From assembly GCA_020444175.1 (NCBI GenBank), contig JAHLLM010000002.1, positions 169,494-233,493 of the forward strand: DNA of 64,000 bases, written 5' to 3'. The position numbers were made by a program, and so were the translations under genes. Shown here in pieces: positions 35,167 to 45,248 of this stretch (position 1 is its first letter; every line of letters starts with the position of its first letter). The stretch is from Desulfobulbaceae bacterium (lineage in GTDB: Bacteria; Desulfobacterota; Desulfobulbia; Desulfobulbales; SURF-16). A model generated the notes under the pieces. That model made no database searches. It was not told where the DNA came from and was given only the letters and a program-made list of their open reading frames with translations.

Positions 35167-36138
35167 GTGACTAAAGATTACGGCGAAATAATTCTCTATA
35201 AAACCGAAGATGGCAACTCCACAATAGACGTTCATCTCAAGGGCGAAACTGTCTGGTTGACTCAGGCTCAGATGGTCGAGTTATTTCAGAGAGATCAGTC
35301 CGTTATCTCCCGACATGTCAATAATGTTTTTAAAGAAGGGGAGCTGGAGAGAAAAAGCAATATGCAAAAAATGCATATTGCAAATTCCGATAAGCCTGTA
35401 GTTTTTTATAATCTTGATGTCATTATTTCCGTTGGATATCGAGTTAAGTCAAAACAAGGCACTCAATTTCGCATATGGGCCACCTCAGTCTTAAAAGACC
35501 ATCTTGTGCATGGCTACTCATTAAATCAGCGCCGTTTGAGGGAAAAAGGGGCAAAAGAAATAAGACAGGTTCTTGATTTATTGGCTAATACTCTGGAAAA
35601 TCAGCATTTAGTCAGTGATGAAGGTCTGGCTGTGCTGGATATTGTCAAGCGTTATACCCGGACCTGGGAGCTTCTTCTTCAGTATGATGAAGACAATCTG
35701 CCAATGCCTAAAGTAAGACATGAGTCAGAAAAGCTCTTGAAGCTTACTGATGCAAGGCATGCCATTGCCGCTTTGAAAAAAGAGCTGCTGGAAAAGGATG
35801 AGGCGACTGAAATATTTGGTCAGGAGCGTGGAGAGGGGCTTGCTGGAATTATCGGGGCAATTCACCAGACATTCGGTGGACATGACCTCTATCCAAGTGT
35901 GGACGAGAAGGCGGCAAATCTTCTTTATTTTGTCATCAAGGATCATCCTTTTACAGACGGCAATAAGAGGATCGGTTCCTTTCTCTTTATTTTGTTTCTG
36001 CAAATGAACGGTATGCTCGATGGAAACAGTTTTGACAATAAAGCCCTAGTTTCCATGGCGCTTTTGACTGCGTCAAGTGATCCAGGGCAGAGGGATATTT
36101 TGATCCGGCTTATTATAAATCTTCTCTCTGATACATGA
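35167..36138 (+). CDS. RhuM-like protein fused to a Fic/DOC domain
   Basis: A 323-residue two-domain protein. Residues 1-130 match the RhuM virulence-protein family (IILYKTEDGNSTIDVHLKGE, VWLTQAQMVELFQRDQSVIS, FYNLDVIISVGYRVKS, GTQFRIWATSVLKDHLVHGY). The C-terminal part is a Fic/DOC domain with HPFTDGNKRIGSF (260-272), a close form of the DOC motif HxFxDGNKR. DOC-type enzymes act as toxins that modify EF-Tu or other targets. The start is a GTG at 35167 without a clear ribosome-binding site; no better in-frame start was seen. Placed between fic and cas1 on the same strand. Confidence 0.88.
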   Translation: MTKDYGEIILYKTEDGNSTIDVHLKGETVWLTQAQMVELFQRDQSVISRHVNNVFKEGELERKSNMQKMHIANSDKPVVFYNLDVIISVGYRVKSKQGTQFRIWATSVLKDHLVHGYSLNQRRLREKGAKEIRQVLDLLANTLENQHLVSDEGLAVLDIVKRYTRTWELLLQYDEDNLPMPKVRHESEKLLKLTDARHAIAALKKELLEKDEATEIFGQERGEGLAGIIGAIHQTFGGHDLYPSVDEKAANLLYFVIKDHPFTDGNKRIGSFLFILFLQMNGMLDGNSFDNKALVSMALLTASSDPGQRDILIRLIINLLSDT

Positions 36139-36184
36139 TGCAAGATGGGGCCATGGAGATCAGAGTAAATCAAATGGTGAATAG

Positions 36185-37424
<1,240 letters not shown>

Positions 37425-40400
37425 ATGTTCCCCACACAGGTGGGGATGAACCGTTCACAGCAGACCGTGATCGCACTGGTATGGCATGTTCCCCACACAG
37501 GTGGGGATGAACCGAGGTTGTGGAGAAGATGAAAGCGGAGGTGGTGATGTTCCCCACACAGGTGGGGATGAACCGTTGCAGTATACCCAGGAGAAATTGT
37601 AATAATCATGTTCCCCACACAGGTGGGGATGAACCGTTTCCTGTCAAATAACCACCTGAAATCAGATCATGTTCCCCACACAGGTGGGGATGAACCGTCG
37701 GATATTTTAAATACCCAGATCCAAACGAAATGTTCCCCACACAGGTGGGGATGAACCGTTCGTTCTGAATCTCATCGCTATCCTCAGCACATGTTCCCCA
37801 CACAGGTGGGGATGAACCGCAACTCTCACCTCATACTGGTCATCTGGAACGATGTTCCCCACACAGGTGGGGATGAACCGGTCCGTGTTGATTTCGTCTA
37901 TTTTCTTCAGTAATGTTCCCCACACAGGTGGGGATGAACCGCAATAAAAAGAGATACATGCCTTGATATTGACATGTTCCCCACACAGGTGGGGATGAAC
38001 CGCACCACTTGAAACGCTGATAGCCGGACTCAAGATGTTCCCCACACAGGTGGGGATGAACCGATGGTATTTTTACCCCTGCTCAGTTTAACAGAATGTT
38101 CCCCACACAGGTGGGGATGAACCGCTGGCCTAATCTCTGCGCCTTTTCCTGCTGAAATGTTCCCCACACAGGTGGGGATGAACCGCGAATCTTTGAGGTT
38201 GTTCAACGCCTAATGTAATGTTCCCCACACAGGTGGGGATGAACCCTGATAACCTTCCAGATTGCCGACAGTGCTTTAATGTTCCCCACACAGGTGGGGA
38301 TGAACCGCTGAGAAAATAATCAATGGTAATCAAAGTTGAATGTTCCCCACACAGGTGGGGATGAACCGGGTGGAGGATATCACGCCGGGCAAAATGTAAT
38401 ATGTTCCCCACACAGGTGGGGATGAACCGAGACGAATTGGGACACAGCATACGGCTGGGGCATGTTCCCCACACAGGTGGGGATGAACCGGACAGCAACG
38501 TTGACTGACAGTGACAGCACTGATGTTCCCCACACAGGTGGGGATGAACCGAGTACAGGTTCCAGGTCAATAATTTAGTGAGAATGTTCCCCACACAGGT
38601 GGGGATGAACCGCTATACGACTGCGGCAATAACGTTTCCTTCTGATGTTCCCCACACAGGTGGGGATGAACCGAAGGTAAAGAGATTATGGAAACCACTA
38701 CTGGGATGTTCCCCACACAGGTGGGGATGAACCGCAGGCAGTACAGGGTGGATTTGACCCTAACGTATGTTCCCCACACAGGTGGGGATGAACCGGTGCC
38801 GAGACAGAAATGAACCATGCATCGTCCATGTTCCCCACACAGGTGGGGATGAACCGATTATCGTCGTTCTCCCTCGGTGGTTGCCAGAATGTTCCCCACA
38901 CAGGTGGGGATGAACCGAGACGTTGTCAACTCATCGGTAGAAAAAGGATATGTTCCCCACACAGGTGGGGATGAACCGAAAGTCTACAACCTTGCCGGAA
39001 CAGCAGGAACATGTTCCCCACACAGGTGGGGATGAACCGACATTTTCAATTGAATATTGGTCAAAATCTAGATGTTCCCCACACAGGTGGGGATGAACCG
39101 GGGGTCTCAGCTACCCTTAGCAAGGGGGTCTCATGTTCCCCACACAGGTGGGGATGAACCGAACTTTTGCCCATACGATTCTATTTCTTGGAAATGTTCC
39201 CCACACAGGTGGGGATGAACCGTAGTCCGTGGAGAGCATAAGTCTGACAAGGCCATGTTCCCCACACAGGTGGGGATGAACCGATGAAGAAACCACGTAA
39301 GAAAAAGTGCAAAACATGTTCCCCACACAGGTGGGGATGAACCGGAGCATATGAGCTAAAAACCTCTAACCCAAAAATGTTCCCCACACAGGTGGGGATG
39401 AACCGCTTGATACCGATGGTTACACCGGTAATGCTCAATGTTCCCCACACAGGTGGGGATGAACCGAGATCATGCATGGCGCGCCGGATTACCACCATAT
39501 GTTCCCCACACAGGTGGGGATGAACCGGTTCTGGCGATCTAAATGTTGACCCAAAATTAATGTTCCCCACACAGGTGGGGATGAACCGTTGTATGCCAAC
39601 AATCGCTCCCACTTCACACGATGTTCCCCACACAGGTGGGGATGAACCGGAACCATGCTGTGCAATTTTCAAGGAAACCATATGTTCCCCACACAGGTGG
39701 GGATGAACCGGTACGTTAGGTTCTGGTAAAAGTGCGTCAATGATGTTCCCCACACAGGTGGGGATGAACCGATAAAATAGCATCACTTAAAAAAGAGGTA
39801 GAGATGTTCCCCACACAGGTGGGGATGAACCGTTCAATTGTGCATGTAGGCCCGTTCCGCTGCTATGTTCCCCACACAGGTGGGGATGAACCGCTGCTGA
39901 ACTTGTCTTGCCTGTCCCGAAAGGGATGTTCCCCACACAGGTGGGGATGAACCGATTAATGCCGGGTTGAGGATAAAGATTAATGCATGTTCCCCACACA
40001 GGTGGGGATGAACCGATGATAAAATATTTCATGGTGTCACCGTTACAATGTTCCCCACACAGGTGGGGATGAACCGGTGTTGCGCTCGCGGATGATGACG
40101 CTCTTGATATGTTCCCCACACAGGTGGGGATGAACCGCATTATTTGACATCGTGGTTGACGTGACCATGATGTTCCCCACACAGGTGGGGATGAACCGTC
40201 GAACGATCTGGATACTACCGAATCCAATCAATGTTCCCCACACAGGTGGGGATGAACCGTATATCGCCACGTAGGCACCGTCCGCATTTATATGTTCCCC
40301 ACACAGGTGGGGATGAACCGCTCATCGTCAGCATTAAGTGATAGTCCTTTATATGTTCCCCACACAGGTGGGGATGAACCGGTATAGCTATGAGGGGCGC

Positions 40401-41723
40401 TCAAGATCAACTCATGTTCCCCACACAGGTGGGGATGAACCCCCCATGTCCTCCTTTTCATCAGTCATGGCCCTATGTTCCCCACACAGGTGGGGATGAA
40501 CCGTTTGAAGGATAAAATACCGGATATTGAAAAGAATGTTCCCCACACAGGTGGGGATGAACCGCTGGATATAGCCCTTATAGCCCATCTGAAACTATGT
40601 TCCCCACACAGGTGGGGATGAACCGATAAAATAGCATCACTTAAAAAAGAAGCAATCATGTTCCCCACACAGGTGGGGATGAACCGTGAGAGCAAAAAAG
40701 ATTTCTCTAAAAAGGAAGATGTTCCCCACACAGGTGGGGATGAACCGGTTATTCAGCCCTCGGACTCCGTGCCTGACTGATGTTCCCCACACAGGTGGGG
40801 ATGAACCGAATATAACGAGAATATAATTGACATTGCTATTATGTTCCCCACACAGGTGGGGATGAACCGGAGAAACACCCATAAGTGGAACGGCTGCTTG
40901 TATGTTCCCCACACAGGTGGGGATGAACCGCATCTTGGCGGTTTGCCACAATATTCTTGCTAATGTTCCCCACACAGGTGGGGATGAACCGGTGCTTTGA
41001 CAACCAGCATCCCAAAAACGCACATGTTCCCCACACAGGTGGGGATGAACCGTCATTGAAAGTATTATTGTCTTGAGTCTTTGGATGTTCCCCACACAGG
41101 TGGGGATGAACCGAGGCTTTGGCTTACTACCATCCGGGTATATCAATGTTCCCCACACAGGTGGGGATGAACCGTCATGTTTCTATTTGCCGCGCGACCA
41201 AGCTTAATGTTCCCCACACAGGTGGGGATGAACCGGCCAATTAATGAACCCTGAATCTGATTATATCATGTTCCCCACACAGGTGGGGATGAACCGGCAG
41301 CAGCAAAAGAGTTAAATATCCCGGTTATATGTTCCCCACACAGGTGGGGATGAACCGAGGTTGACATTGATTACAATGCTTCTGTTTCAATGTTCCCCAC
41401 ACAGGTGGGGATGAACCGCGATGGGACATTGGTATTTGAAGGAAACGCTAATGTTCCCCACACAGGTGGGGATGAACCGGACACATAGTTGATCTTGCTA
41501 TTGGTGGTTCTATGTTCCCCACACAGGTGGGGATGAACCGTGCAATGGTGTAATCGTATTGCACGCTCAAACATGTTCCCCACACAGGTGGGGATGAACC
41601 GGTAGTGACCTGGGTTTTAATTCAAGCAGGGAAATGTTCCCCACACAGGTGGGGATGAACCGGCGGTTAAAGATGTTTTCCGAGAAGAGCGCACATGTTC
41701 CCCACACAGGTGGGGATGAACCG
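37425..41723 (+). CRISPR. Type I-E CRISPR array, main part: 71 repeats
   Basis: Repeat of 29 bp beginning ATGTTCCCCACACAGGTGGG and ending GATGAACCG, with internal palindrome CCCCACACAGGTGGGG, closely like the E. coli I-E repeat. Starts are spaced exactly 61 bp from 37425 to 41695 (70 intervals), so all 70 complete spacers are 32 nt. Repeats 14 (38218) and 50 (40414) end in C instead of G; I saw no other variants. The array runs in the direction of cas1-cas2, so the leader-proximal, newest spacers should be near 37454. Spacers 39 (39772-39803) and 53 (40626-40657) share their first 25 nt. The array continues at 41976 beyond an inserted element. Confidence 0.98.
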
Positions 41724-41750
41724 ACGGTACAAAAACAGAAATACCGAGAA

Positions 41751-41961
41751 AAGGGCTATCCATTTCGCTGGCCCTTAAAACTTGCAAATGTCTTTAACAG
41801 GGGAAACATATTGATATTATTTACTTTATTATTGCAAGTTGTTGCTTTTTAGTTGTTTTTCTGTTTGTTTAGGAAAGAGCAGTTTTCCCCCGTAACATAC
41901 TAATAATACAAATAAACTTTCATTTTAATCAAAAGTTAGGCCAATAAAATGGATACCCCGT
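41751..41961. mobile_element. Miniature inverted-repeat element (family F, 211 bp) inserted in a CRISPR spacer
   Basis: Ends AAGGGCTATCCATTTCGCTG and inverted ACGGGGTATCCATTTTATTG are imperfect terminal inverted repeats (18 of the first 23 positions agree). It is flanked by an exact 9-bp direct repeat TACCGAGAA (41742-41750 and 41962-41970). With the element and one repeat removed, 41724-41741 (18 nt) + TACCGAGAA (9) + 41971-41975 (5) make a 32-nt spacer between two perfect repeats, exactly the array's spacer length. The interior is AT-rich and non-coding. No second copy was seen in the window. Confidence 0.88.
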
Positions 41962-41975
41962 TACCGAGAATAACA

Positions 41976-42248
41976 ATGTTCCCCACACAGGTGGGGATGA
42001 ACCGCAGGCGATGCGCTCCGCATATGTTGCGCCTATATGTTCCCCACACAGGTGGGGATGAACCGGGCGTTTACAAGGTAGGGGAGATCAGTCTTCCATG
42101 TTCCCCACACAGGTGGGGATGAACCGAATGGATAGTAATTCGTTTTTATTTGTTTTCAATGTTCCCCACACAGGTGGGGATGAACCGAAATAAAGAATAA
42201 AGAAATAAAAAAAGAAAAAATGTTCCCCACACAGGTGGGGATGAACCG
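41976..42248 (+). CRISPR. Type I-E CRISPR array, leader-distal part: 5 repeats
   Basis: Five perfect 29-bp repeats at 41976, 42037, 42098, 42159 and 42220, again every 61 bp, with four 32-nt spacers. They are the far end of the same array, split from the first 71 repeats by the 211-bp insertion. The last spacer (42188-42219) is almost only A with some T and G, unusually low in complexity. After 42248 no further repeat is seen. Confidence 0.96.
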
Positions 42249-42491
42249 CAGATCCCAGTGAAACAAATTATCTGTATGCATTAGAGAAAAGTGGTCTAAG
42301 AAAGGAGATTCGATCCGTTTTTTTGTTTCTCTTGTCCTCTTCTCATAAGCTGAATACAGAAAGAGAGGTTCCTTATATATCTCAAGTGAAAGTCGATTTA
42401 AGTCTTATACTTCTTGCACGGCAAAGGTAAATTTAATACCGTAAAAATTTTATGAACCTTCTCTTCATTTATAAGGAAAAGGAGTCTGAGA

Positions 42492-43508
42492 ATGGAATAT
42501 AGATATATCGGTCAAAGCGGTCTGCGGGTGAGTTCTGTCTGTCTTGGAACCATGATGTTCGGCTCCATGTGTGACAAAAAGACGGCTTTTGCAATCATGG
42601 ATAAGGCCTATGATGCCGGAATAAATTTCTTTGATACGGCTGAGGTGTACCCGGTCCCTCCACGGGTTGAATCCGTGGGTATCACAGAAAAAATTGTCGG
42701 AGAATGGCTGCATGGAAAACCGAGGGATTCCATAATCATTGCTACAAAGGTAGCCGGTGCCGCCTCGGGCTGGTTTGTTCCACCTGTGCGTTTCGGTCTT
42801 ACCGCTATTGATGCCCACCATATCGTAAAGGCGGTTGAGGGCAGTCTCCGCCGCCTGAAGTGTGAGTATATCGACCTGTATCAAATGCACTGGCCGGACA
42901 CTGTTGTTCCCAGGGAGGAATCCATGGAGGCCTTTGACAGTTTGGTCCGTTCGGGTAAGGTTCGTTATCTCGGGACATCCAATGATACCGCGTACGGCAC
43001 AACCAAATCCAATATGATTTCTAAATATCAAGGCTACAAACGCTTTGAATCCATTCAGAATAATTTTTCGTTGTTGAATCGCAGATTTCTCGACGAAATG
43101 GCCGAGATGTGCAGACTGGAAAAAATTTCCCTGCTGCCCTATTCGCCAATGGCAGGCGGGGTACTGACTGGTAAGTACAATACGAATCCGAAAGTCATAG
43201 GCCGCTTTACTCAGTATGCGAAGTCAGATGACCCAAGAATCAGGGCGATGGCGAGCCGCTTTTTAAATGAAAAAACGCTCGCCTCAACCGCTCGTTACAT
43301 GGAAATAGCGAAAGAGGCCGGAATTTCTCCGGCAACACTGGCTGTTTCCTGGAGTAAACAATTTGACTTTGTTGCCTCAACTATTATTGGGGTGACAAGT
43401 GCTGAACAGCTAGATGACTCTCTGATGGCTCTTGATCTAGAGCTGTCTGAAGATGTCTTACGTAAATGCGATGAAGTGCATAATGAAATTTTATACCCTA
43501 TGGGATAG
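42492..43508 (+). CDS. Aldo/keto reductase
   Basis: NAD(P)H-dependent oxidoreductase, 338 residues, TIM-barrel. The catalytic tetrad is visible: D48 and Y53 (FFDTAEVYPVP), K86 (IATKVAGA) and H133 (LYQMHWPD). Start MEYRYIGQSGLRVSSVCLGT and the cofactor-side IIGVTSAEQLDDSL are typical of the Tas/YajO-like AKR group. Substrate unknown. The ATG has aaggagtc upstream. It is the first gene after the CRISPR array and seems to stand alone. Confidence 0.9.
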   Translation: MEYRYIGQSGLRVSSVCLGTMMFGSMCDKKTAFAIMDKAYDAGINFFDTAEVYPVPPRVESVGITEKIVGEWLHGKPRDSIIIATKVAGAASGWFVPPVRFGLTAIDAHHIVKAVEGSLRRLKCEYIDLYQMHWPDTVVPREESMEAFDSLVRSGKVRYLGTSNDTAYGTTKSNMISKYQGYKRFESIQNNFSLLNRRFLDEMAEMCRLEKISLLPYSPMAGGVLTGKYNTNPKVIGRFTQYAKSDDPRIRAMASRFLNEKTLASTARYMEIAKEAGISPATLAVSWSKQFDFVASTIIGVTSAEQLDDSLMALDLELSEDVLRKCDEVHNEILYPMG

Positions 43509-43628
43509 CCTCATTCCCTGCACCCTGCCAGCCCCATAGAAAAAAGGAATTGCAATTATCTGCATGAAAGTTCCGGGTGGCTCGCCTTACCCTTCACACA
43601 CACAATCTCAGTCCTGAGTCCTCAGCAC

Positions 43629-44270
43629 TCAGTCCTTTATTATCTTCATGCCGATTTCCTTGAAGGCCTTGTGGATCAGGTTGATGTTAAAGGTCTGCAC
43701 GCGGAGGTAGATGATGTTTTTGTTGTTCTCGCCTTTAACGCGGGAGAGGCGGGAAAAACTGATCTGCATCTCTTCCAGAACACGGACGATACGGGTCAGT
43801 GGTTTTGGCTGGCCGTCATCTTCCAGGGCAATAAGAAAAGAACCCTTTTCTCCGATGCCATAGAGGTTTTTGTAGGCCTTCATCAGGTCCTGAACGGAAA
43901 AGACGCCGATAACCTGGCGATCCTCGTCTACAACGGGCAGAAGGCCGACTTTACCACGCGACAGCAGGTGCAGGGCATCGTCCAGGGTGGAAAGCGGCGA
44001 AAGTGAAAAGATTTTGCTGCCCATGACATCTTCCACCTTTGTCTTGCTTACCTCATCCAGAATCGTTCGGCGTTTTTCTTCCTCCAGAACCGATGAGGGA
44101 TAGGCTGAGCGGATGTCGCGGTCGGAGATCATGCCGATGAGTCGATTGTCATGATCGACCACAGGCAGATGCCTGAATTTGTGGGACGTCAGGATTTCTT
44201 TTACTTCAGGCAACAGGGTGTCCGGTTTTACGGTAAGGGCCGGTGTTATCATATGGCGTTCAATATACAT
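43629..44270 (-). CDS. CBS-domain pair protein with C-terminal ACT-like region
   Basis: A 213-residue protein: a CBS pair, MITPALTVKPDTLLPEVKEI and VMGSKIFSLSPLSTLDDALH with PVVDEDRQVIGVFSVQDLMK, followed by about 70 residues resembling an ACT domain (ALEDDGQPKPLTRIVRVLEE, NNKNIIYLRVQTFN). CBS pairs bind adenine nucleotides and signal energy state. Such AcuB-like proteins often accompany HDAC-family (AcuC-like) deacylases, as here: the deacylase gene is 6 nt upstream. Confidence 0.85.
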   Translation of the reverse strand: MYIERHMITPALTVKPDTLLPEVKEILTSHKFRHLPVVDHDNRLIGMISDRDIRSAYPSSVLEEEKRRTILDEVSKTKVEDVMGSKIFSLSPLSTLDDALHLLSRGKVGLLPVVDEDRQVIGVFSVQDLMKAYKNLYGIGEKGSFLIALEDDGQPKPLTRIVRVLEEMQISFSRLSRVKGENNKNIIYLRVQTFNINLIHKAFKEIGMKIIKD

Positions 44271-44276
44271 AGCTTT

Positions 44277-45248
44277 TTACCCTTGTGTTGTTTGAGCCAT
44301 CCCCTGAAGATAGCGTTCTACACTTTCAGCAAGTGATTCGAGGTGATAGCCTCCCTCAAGTATGGAGAGTAACTTTCCCTGGCAATATTGACTGGCCCAG
44401 GCGGCCATTTTTCTGCCTATTACTTCGTAAAGATCGGTGCTGTAGGAGAGTCCCGACATGTCATCCTTGATATGTCCGTCAAATCCGGCTGAAACAATGA
44501 TTCTATCCGGGCGGAAATCGGCAAGGGCCGGTTCGACAAGGCGTTCCATGGCCTGCAGGAAAACGGTGTCATCAGAACCTGGCCGCAGGGGAACGTTCAG
44601 GGTGGTTCCCGTGCCTGGCCCCATGCCGTTGTCTTCGGCATGACCTGTTCCCGGAAAACTGAAAGTGGGGTGTTCGTGAATACTGATATACAAAACAGAG
44701 GGATCCTCCTCAAAGGCAGCCTGGATGCCATTGCCGTGATGGGCGTCCCAGTCAATAATGACTATTTTTTCGCGTTCGTATTTCTTTTGCCAGTATTTTG
44801 CGGCGATAACGGCATTATTGAAAAAGCAGAATCCCAGGGGCAGGGAGCTTTCGGCATGGTGTCCGGGCGGACGTACTAAGCAGAAGACCAGATCCGCATT
44901 GTTGTTTTCCAAAAGATCGATTCCTGTAATGCCTCCTCCGGCCGAGAGCAGGGCAATCTGATAGGAATCAAAGCAGATCTGATTGTCCGGATGCCCTAGA
45001 TACGTTTTGCCGGAAAGGGCTGTTTCCTCAAAACGATAAAGATAGGATTCATCATGGAAAGCCAGGACGTCTTGTCGTTCAGGTTCCCTTGCGTCCACTT
45101 CAACCAGAACAGGGCAAAGTGGACTTTTCTTTAGTTGTTCACTGATGGCGAGCAGTCGTTCCGGAACCTCTGGATGCTCGCCTCCACCCGTATCATGTTC
45201 AAGGTAGTGCTTGTGGCTTACAAGGGTAATAGGATTAAAATGGGTCAT
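44277..45248 (-). CDS. Histone deacetylase-superfamily (AcuC-like) deacylase
   Basis: Zinc-dependent amidohydrolase of the arginase/HDAC fold, 323 residues. Motifs: RPPGHHAESSLPLGFCFFNN (active-site His pair), IIDWDAHHGNGIQ (metal-binding Asp and His), HEHPTFSFPGTGHAEDNG and SAGFDGHIKDDMSGL (second metal Asp). In bacteria such enzymes deacetylate acetyl-CoA synthetase (AcuC) or small acetylated polyamines. The pairing with an AcuB-like CBS/ACT protein favours the former. Its start overlaps the histidine kinase stop (ATGA). Confidence 0.9.
   Translation of the reverse strand: MTHFNPITLVSHKHYLEHDTGGGEHPEVPERLLAISEQLKKSPLCPVLVEVDAREPERQDVLAFHDESYLYRFEETALSGKTYLGHPDNQICFDSYQIALLSAGGGITGIDLLENNNADLVFCLVRPPGHHAESSLPLGFCFFNNAVIAAKYWQKKYEREKIVIIDWDAHHGNGIQAAFEEDPSVLYISIHEHPTFSFPGTGHAEDNGMGPGTGTTLNVPLRPGSDDTVFLQAMERLVEPALADFRPDRIIVSAGFDGHIKDDMSGLSYSTDLYEVIGRKMAAWASQYCQGKLLSILEGGYHLESLAESVERYLQGMAQTTQG

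Noticed and set aside
39101..39132. Spacer with internal direct repeat ggggtctc as a possible second insertion
   Set aside because: Length is exactly 32 nt and repeats on both sides are normal, so it is an ordinary spacer.
41724..41975. The gap as a second leader with an independent small array
   Set aside because: The 9-bp direct repeats, terminal inverted repeats and exact restoration of a 32-nt spacer explain it better as an insertion; also no cas-side leader similarity was seen.
43590..43630. Short repeats ctcagtcc-tgagtcctcagcactcagtcc after the aldo/keto reductase
   Set aside because: Small imperfect direct and inverted repeats; probably part of a convergent terminator, not enough to define an element.
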